From Bacteroidales bacterium UBA7574 (GTDB lineage Bacteria > Bacteroidota > Bacteroidia > Bacteroidales > Paludibacteraceae), in the NCBI GenBank assembly GCA_002479035.1, contig DLLA01000042.1, positions 1 through 10,149 on the forward strand: a stretch of 10,149 bases of DNA, read 5' to 3'. The notes under the pieces are model-generated. The model was given only the letters and a program-made list of their open reading frames with translations. It did no database searches and had not been told where the DNA came from. Shown here in pieces: positions 6,899 through 10,149 of this stretch. Every line of letters begins with the position of its first letter. Positions within the stretch are counted from its first letter, which is position 1. Made by a program: the position numbers and the translations under genes.

Positions 6899-7015
6899 TT
6901 AATTATATTTACGATTAAAAATTTCACTCGCAAGGAAAGCCTTGCGAGCGTCTTCGGGGTTGCTCCAATCAATCAGCAACTCATTGTCGGTATTTTTTCG
7001 TTCTGCATTATCCAT
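6899..7015 (-). CDS. 38-residue protein immediately upstream of greA
   Basis: This short minus-strand ORF runs from ATG 7015 to TAA 6901-6899 and ends 5 nt before the greA start. The product is soluble and charged: MDNAERKNTDNELLIDWSNP followed by EDARKAFLASEIFNRKYN. The core IDWSNPEDARKAFLASEIFNRK looks like a structured helical peptide rather than noise, and codon choice resembles the neighbours. It would be the first gene of the greA operon, about 120 nt into the transcript from the proximal promoter. It may be a conserved small protein or a leader ORF whose translation sets greA expression. I do not recognise a named family. The hairpin at 6927-6948 lies within it. Confidence 0.6.
   Translation of the reverse strand: MDNAERKNTDNELLIDWSNPEDARKAFLASEIFNRKYN
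6927..6948 (-). promoter_or_regulatory. Perfect 9-bp hairpin inside the greA leader ORF
   Basis: CTCGCAAGG and CCTTGCGAG are perfect complements around a 4-nt loop. On the minus-strand transcript the stem is followed by UGAAAUUUUU, giving a U-run six nucleotides on. This resembles an attenuator or weak intrinsic terminator about 35 nt before greA. Ribosomes translating the 38-codon ORF would melt it. It could equally be a coincidence of coding sequence. Confidence 0.45.
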
Positions 7016-7141
7016 ACCACAGCAAATTGCAAACTTCCATAATTTTGGCTGTTTTTAGTTTAAGAAACAACGAGAAACTTCCCAGCCTCCCGTTGCCATT
7101 AAACCTAAACCTTAACTATGAAAATTTATTGTTTTCGGCTG

Positions 7142-7173
7142 CAAAGGTACACTTTTTTTTTCTGTCGTACAAA
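7142..7173 (-). promoter_or_regulatory. Proximal promoter of the greA operon
   Basis: On the minus strand TTTG (7173-7170), a 20-bp spacer and TACCTTTG (7149-7142) match the Bacteroidetes consensus perfectly. Transcription would start near 7135 and run through the 38-codon ORF, greA and the HIT gene. Confidence 0.75.
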
Positions 7174-7213
7174 TTTTTCCATTAAAAAATTACTTTTGTG
7201 CTGAAATGCGGCA

Positions 7214-7245
7214 CAAAGATAATACGAGAATGGGCATTTTGCAAG
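7214..7245 (-). promoter_or_regulatory. Distal promoter of the greA operon
   Basis: On the minus strand CTTG (7245-7242), 20 bp and TATCTTTG (7221-7214) form a second promoter of the same type with one mismatch in the -33 box. That box abuts the left arm of the inverted repeat at 7245-7287, so a protein bound there could touch polymerase. Confidence 0.6.
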
Positions 7246-7287
7246 GACGGCTGTCCATAAAATATATGAGCGTATGGACAGCCGTCC
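7245..7287. repeat. Perfect 15-bp inverted repeat, 13-nt spacer
   Basis: GGACGGCTGTCCATA (7245-7259) is exactly complementary to TATGGACAGCCGTCC (7273-7287). Each arm also contains its own GGAC-N4-GTCC dyad. No T-run follows on either strand, so a classical terminator is unlikely. Its location directly upstream of the distal greA promoter fits an operator. It could also be a small dispersed palindromic element. Confidence 0.7.
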
Positions 7288-7408
7288 ATATTCTGCATAT
7301 ATCTGATTGACTTATAACGAACTAAATGTGTTATCTAAAATGAAAGAATTGTTACTTTCTGCGTTATTGGGGTATTAATACTTTCATTGTTTTTACCCAA
7401 TCCGGATA

Positions 7409-7416
7409 CAAAGGTA
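7409..7416 (-). promoter_or_regulatory. Isolated -7-like box
   Basis: TACCTTTG is present on the minus strand, but no TTTG-like box lies 19-21 bp upstream. The expected place is instead filled by an ACAACAAA/TTTGTTGT dyad (7416-7440). It may be a weak or regulated third promoter for the greA operon, or chance. Confidence 0.25.
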
Positions 7417-7457
7417 CAACAAAAATCGCTGATTTGTTGTCCGTAGCAGACAATTTT

Positions 7458-7475
7458 ATCAGTAAGCAAACTGAT
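7458..7475 (-). terminator. Weak hairpin after the DUF6377 gene
   Basis: ATCAGT and ACTGAT pair around a 6-nt loop, 36-53 nt after the stop of the minus-strand regulator gene. The stem is short, A/T-rich and followed by AAAATTG rather than a U-run, so termination here is only a guess. Confidence 0.2.
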
Positions 7476-7510
7476 TACAGACCAAATTACTCCCAACTCG
7501 GCAAGAGACA

Positions 7511-9082
7511 CTACAACCCGATATGCATCACGGCTTGTTCCAGTGTGTCGCGGTTGCCAATGGCGCGGTTGCGCATCTGAGTGCGGTAGTTGTACACGGT
7601 CTTTACGGAGAGACGCAGGAAATGGGCTATATCTTCCGAGTCGGTGATGCCCAAACGGATAAGGGCAAAGATACGCAGTTCGGTGGAGAGATACCGCTGT
7701 TGTGGCAGAGGGAATTGCTCTTCGGGGCGAAGAAGTGCATTGAAATCCGTGACGAAATGCGGAAAAAGGGACAGAAATGTCTCATCAAAATGGCGGTAAA
7801 ACTCGCGCAACGTGCGGTCGATAACCTCGGTGGATTTGATGATTTGGAAGAGGTTTTTGGGTTGGTCGGACAGCGAGGCACGCAAGAGGGTCTTGTGGTA
7901 TTGCGACATGGTCTCGATGATGTGCGAACATTCTGTCATATAGCGTGTTACGTATGCATCACGGATACGGTTCGAGTCCTGCAGTTGGGCATTGGTGACG
8001 GAGAGACGTTGGTTAATGTCCTGCAATTGGGTGTTGAGAAGCGAGAGTTGTCGGTTCACGGCACGCCAACGGGTCATAATCATCATAAGTACAAACGACA
8101 CCAATACTAGAATGCTGGCGGCTATACCCAATGAGATAATGAGGATATGCTGTTTGTGCTGTTGTTCCTGTATCTTCTGGCGGTAGGTATTGAGTATCAA
8201 CGGCATATCACCTGCCATCTCAACGGTGCGCAGACGCGCTTTGCTTTGGTCGGCGTCCTGTATGCAGCAGTTCATATATTGGTAGGCACGTTCCACATCG
8301 CCCTTGCGGAAGAGTATGAGTGCCACTTCGCGCAGCGAGGCATGCTCCATAACGCCGTGTTGCATATCGCATAGCGCGGACTGTGCAAAGTACAATAACG
8401 CGGAATCTTGCATTACGGGGTTGTTTGTACTCCAATAGAGACGCTGGTAGCAAGAGCCGAGCGTATTGGCAAGATAGCGGATATAGTTGGATGTGTCAGG
8501 GAGTTGGTTGTAAACGGGCAGAAGCAGGTTCAGGGCTTCGCGGGGTGAGTCTTCTATGCGTATCAGGGCAGACTCTTGGGCATACCAGACGGGGTTGGTC
8601 TCGGTCTGCAGGATACATGCCCGCAGCGGCAGTATTTGTTGGCGGGCTATATCCCGTTCCGCCTGCACGGTAGTGAACTCTGCCTGCCATATATAGGTGA
8701 GGTTGAGGGCTTTGTAGTATGGATTGGCAACTTCCGGCAGGATATGGTCTCGCATAGGAAGCAGTTGCTCCAACGCTAAACGATAGTTGCCCGCCATTGC
8801 CATACACTGTGCACGGCTGATGGTGGAACGCAGTATGGCTGCAGCATCCATATAGTGCCTGGCCAAAATTAGGCTCTGCTCTGCATAGAAAAGCGCGGAG
8901 TCATTGTCAAAACCCTCGTAAGCAGTATAGAGTTGGCGGGCAAAGTAGTACTTTTTCTTGCCCTCTGCCACATTGTAGAAAGCGGTAGTTGCTGCAATAC
9001 GTTGCTCACGGGCATGGATGTATTGCTGACGGTTGACAACAGCGGTGTCTAACTGAAACAGGATGGAAAGCAATAGTAGCAT
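7511..9082 (-). CDS. DUF6377/SusR-like membrane regulator (TPR, TM, HTH)
   Basis: This 523-residue protein has the layout of DUF6377 and SusR-like regulators, which sense sugars across the inner membrane and control polysaccharide-use genes. A short hydrophobic leader (MLLLLSILFQL) is followed by LDTAVVNRQQYIHAREQRIA, typical of the family start. Next come helical TPR-like repeats (about 40-285), probably periplasmic. One TM segment lies at 312-336, then a coiled coil (338-370) with SLLNTQLQDINQRLSVTNAQ. The C-terminal cytoplasmic domain ends in a LuxR-like helix-turn-helix (about 467-507: LRIFALIRLGITDSEDIAHF, LSVKTVYNYRTQMRNR). ATG 9082 is chosen because the promoter lies at 9110-9141; a further upstream in-frame start at 9148 would precede that promoter. 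It is divergent from a SusE/SusF-like gene, its likely target. Confidence 0.88.
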   Translation of the reverse strand: MLLLLSILFQLDTAVVNRQQYIHAREQRIAATTAFYNVAEGKKKYYFARQLYTAYEGFDNDSALFYAEQSLILARHYMDAAAILRSTISRAQCMAMAGNYRLALEQLLPMRDHILPEVANPYYKALNLTYIWQAEFTTVQAERDIARQQILPLRACILQTETNPVWYAQESALIRIEDSPREALNLLLPVYNQLPDTSNYIRYLANTLGSCYQRLYWSTNNPVMQDSALLYFAQSALCDMQHGVMEHASLREVALILFRKGDVERAYQYMNCCIQDADQSKARLRTVEMAGDMPLILNTYRQKIQEQQHKQHILIISLGIAASILVLVSFVLMMIMTRWRAVNRQLSLLNTQLQDINQRLSVTNAQLQDSNRIRDAYVTRYMTECSHIIETMSQYHKTLLRASLSDQPKNLFQIIKSTEVIDRTLREFYRHFDETFLSLFPHFVTDFNALLRPEEQFPLPQQRYLSTELRIFALIRLGITDSEDIAHFLRLSVKTVYNYRTQMRNRAIGNRDTLEQAVMHIGL

Positions 9083-9109
9083 GGTATTATCACGATGGGT
9101 TAACGGCTG

Positions 9110-9141
9110 CAAAGATAATATATTTGTATCAAATATGCAAA
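9110..9141 (-). promoter_or_regulatory. Promoter of the DUF6377 regulator gene
   Basis: On the minus strand TTTG (9141-9138), 20 bp and TATCTTTG (9117-9110) match the consensus perfectly. Transcription would start near 9103, about 20 nt before ATG 9082, which fixes the start codon. Confidence 0.8.
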
Positions 9142-9168
9142 CAAACATTATATATTAGGTATAAGAAT

Positions 9169-9248
9169 AACTCCCAAAACAGAGAATATACAAAATACTA
9201 TTTCGTTGATTACAAATAATATAGCAAATATATCCAACTCCCAAAACA
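9169..9248. repeat. 13-bp direct repeat, candidate operator pair
   Basis: AACTCCCAAAACA occurs at 9169-9181 and again, identically, at 9236-9248, 67 bp apart. The second copy ends 9 bp before the -33 box of the SusE/F-like promoter. The first lies 27 bp upstream of the regulator's -33 box. Both copies face the same way. Exact repetition in a divergent control region suggests binding sites for a regulator, possibly the HTH domain of the adjacent DUF6377 protein. Confidence 0.55.
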
Positions 9249-9257
9249 ATCCTCGCT

Positions 9258-9289
9258 ATTGTGAGCGTACTTTATAAGCACTAATTTTG
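9258..9289 (+). promoter_or_regulatory. Promoter of the SusE/F-like gene
   Basis: ATTG (9258-9261), 20 bp and TAATTTTG (9282-9289) form a Bacteroidetes-type promoter with the same imperfect -33 box as the two-component operon. Transcription from about 9296 would give a leader of nearly 240 nt before ATG 9534. I saw no closer promoter. Confidence 0.65.
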
Positions 9290-9314
9290 CAGCGTTGAAT
9301 TTGAATAGTATATC

Positions 9315-9455
9315 ATGAAAGCAGTAGTATCAAATACGGATATAGTCATTACCCCCTCGATAACTTGCTGGCTATCAGTGCATTGTGCTTATTATATACA
9401 CTATATTCAGTGTGCGGAGTGCTCTTGCGCCCCGCCCTTTGTGTATGTCCGTTAG
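9315..9455 (+). CDS. Doubtful 46-codon Cys-rich leader ORF
   Basis: ATG 9315 opens 46 codons ending at TAG 9453-9455, entirely inside the leader of the SusE/F-like gene. The product would have five cysteines and many Tyr and His residues (WLSVHCAYYIHYIQCAECSC). It has neither a ribosome site nor a recognisable domain, and its composition is unlike the neighbours. It may be a leader peptide, but a chance ORF in untranslated leader is the simpler reading. Confidence 0.2.
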   Translation: MKAVVSNTDIVITPSITCWLSVHCAYYIHYIQCAECSCAPPFVYVR

Positions 9456-9533
9456 GTATATGCAGGGGCTTTGGTGTGGATATAGAGTGTTGATATAAAT
9501 AGAATTAACTAAATTAAAAACAACTAATTTATA

Positions 9534-10149
9534 ATGCGTATGAAAACGAAACTTTACGTCTTGATGGTTGCAGCCCTGTTGGCGTGCAACGTGTTTGTAG
9601 CCAATGCTACACGTCTTTATCTGATGGGAGAAGCCACCGAAGCAGGATGGGCACTCAACCTGATGGATATGATGGTCGAGGAGAACGGCTCCTATGTCTG
9701 GGTCGGAGACCTCAAAGATGGTTCCCTCAAGTTTATGCTCACCAATGCGACATTTGGTGATTCCTACGGTCCTGTTGCTGACAAAGATAGTCTCAAATTG
9801 GGCAGTCTCAACTTGGGCTTGAATAGCAATGGCACCGACAATAAGTTTGCTGTCAAAGCAGGGCGCTACAGCCTGACTATCACTCTCGGCGAGACCCCCA
9901 CAATAGTTGTTGCTGACGGTACAGGCTTGGCTGACAAGCGCATTGCTGCTACCGACATCTATCCCGAGACGCTCTATGCTGTCGGCAATGCCACCGAAGC
10001 AGGGTGGACACCGGCAAACGCGATTGAGATGACCGAAACCGAGTATGGAAAATACGAAGGTGGCTTCTATATCAAAGCGGGTGAAAACCTCGAACTCAAG
10101 TTCCTCGCACAAAAGGCTTGGGGAACTCAGTACGGTCCTCAGAACGATG
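9534..10149 (+). CDS. SusE/SusF-like secreted carbohydrate-binding protein, 3' end outside window
   Basis: The frame starts at ATG 9534 (or ATG 9540, giving the more usual MKTKLYVL) and is open to the window edge, 205 codons. The signal sequence is MKTKLYVLMVAALLACNVFV, ending either with signal peptidase I cleavage after ANA (residue 25) or with lipidation at Cys18 in LLAC, an imperfect lipobox. A SusE/SusF-type domain repeats with a period of about 119 residues: RLYLMGEATEAGWALNLMDM (27-47) and LYAVGNATEAGWTPANAIEM (147-166). The copies close with SYGPVAD and QYGPQND. Such domains bind starch or related glycans on the cell surface. The full protein may be a SusE/F binding protein or a larger enzyme with these domains at its N-terminus. 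An A-rich leader and no Shine-Dalgarno site are normal here. Confidence 0.85.
   Translation, partial: MRMKTKLYVLMVAALLACNVFVANATRLYLMGEATEAGWALNLMDMMVEENGSYVWVGDLKDGSLKFMLTNATFGDSYGPVADKDSLKLGSLNLGLNSNGTDNKFAVKAGRYSLTITLGETPTIVVADGTGLADKRIAATDIYPETLYAVGNATEAGWTPANAIEMTETEYGKYEGGFYIKAGENLELKFLAQKAWGTQYGPQND

Larger units (their letters stand above)
7016..7510. other. Intergenic region between the DUF6377 gene and the greA operon
   Basis: This A/T-rich, 495-bp region holds no convincing gene. It contains the two complete greA-operon promoters, a further isolated -7-like box, the 15-bp-arm inverted repeat at 7245-7287, and a weak hairpin at 7458-7475. The 120-nt leader between the proximal promoter and the 38-codon ORF has only tiny ORFs of 10-13 codons. 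One of these, starting at an ATG near 7038, stops across the start of the 38-codon ORF. Confidence 0.6.
9083..9533. other. Divergent control region between the regulator and the SusE/F-like gene
   Basis: This 451-bp region contains one promoter in each direction, a 13-bp direct repeat between them, and a leader of about 240 nt before the SusE/F-like gene. The central part (9142-9257) is very A/T-rich, as expected for a divergent promoter region. One 46-codon ORF of doubtful reality lies in the leader. Confidence 0.6.

Noticed and set aside
6042..6902. Plus-strand open frame (286 codons) opposite greA and the HIT gene
   Set aside because: It spans two well-recognised minus-strand genes and their spacer; its composition (rich in His, Leu and Phe) is typical of antisense translation.
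7245..7287. Inverted repeat as an intrinsic terminator
   Set aside because: There is no T-run after either arm, and it is over 200 nt from the nearest gene end.
9083..9148. Upstream start extending the DUF6377 protein to 545 residues
   Set aside because: It would place the start before its own perfect promoter, and the added residues hide the hydrophobic leader.
9375..10112. Minus-strand open frame (245 codons) opposite the SusE/F-like gene
   Set aside because: The plus strand has a signal peptide and repeated SusE/F domains in frame, so the minus frame is a shadow.
1..10149. tRNA, rRNA, CRISPR arrays, insertion sequences
   Set aside because: No cloverleaf or rRNA-like sequence, no regularly spaced repeats, and no transposase-like translation were seen on either strand.

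Overview
The window looks like chromosomal DNA of a Bacteroidales bacterium (Bacteroides/Prevotella-like). The evidence is a SusE/SusF-type surface protein gene, a DUF6377/SusR-like membrane regulator, a LytS/LytTR two-component pair, little Shine-Dalgarno complementarity before the genes, and seven promoters of the Bacteroidetes type. These have a -33 TTTG-like box, exactly 20 bp, then TAnnTTTG. The species cannot be fixed from the sequence alone.

Layout. Positions 1-72 are the end of an unidentified gene. Positions 180-1672 form a decayed stretch: a GNAT acetyltransferase broken by a one-base frameshift, a short open stretch directly after its stop, and on the minus strand the C-terminal part of a beta-rich surface protein whose 5' end is missing. 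Its reading runs into the promoter of an intact 12-TM MFS transporter (1734-2948).

Positions 3138-3988 carry a compact cassette: a promoter, a 53-residue protein, and a 200-residue zeta-toxin/P-loop kinase coupled by a TGATG overlap. Positions 4040-5952 carry a four-TM LytS-type histidine kinase and a LytTR response regulator, overlapping by 8 bp. The cassette and the two-component operon start from near-duplicate promoter regions that share a 25-bp identical block just upstream of the -33 box. This suggests common control, perhaps by the LytTR regulator itself.

Positions 5979-7015 hold a minus-strand housekeeping operon: an unannotated 38-residue ORF containing a perfect 9-bp hairpin, then greA, then a HIT-family hydrolase. 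Two minus-strand promoters precede it, and a 15-bp-arm inverted repeat touches the distal one.

Positions 7511-9082 (minus) encode a TPR/transmembrane/HTH regulator of the DUF6377 type. Divergent from it, a secreted SusE/SusF-like carbohydrate-binding protein begins at 9534 and runs off the window. The 451-bp region between them has one promoter for each gene and a 13-bp direct repeat. This is the arrangement expected of a glycan-responsive regulator beside its target locus, but that functional link is an inference.
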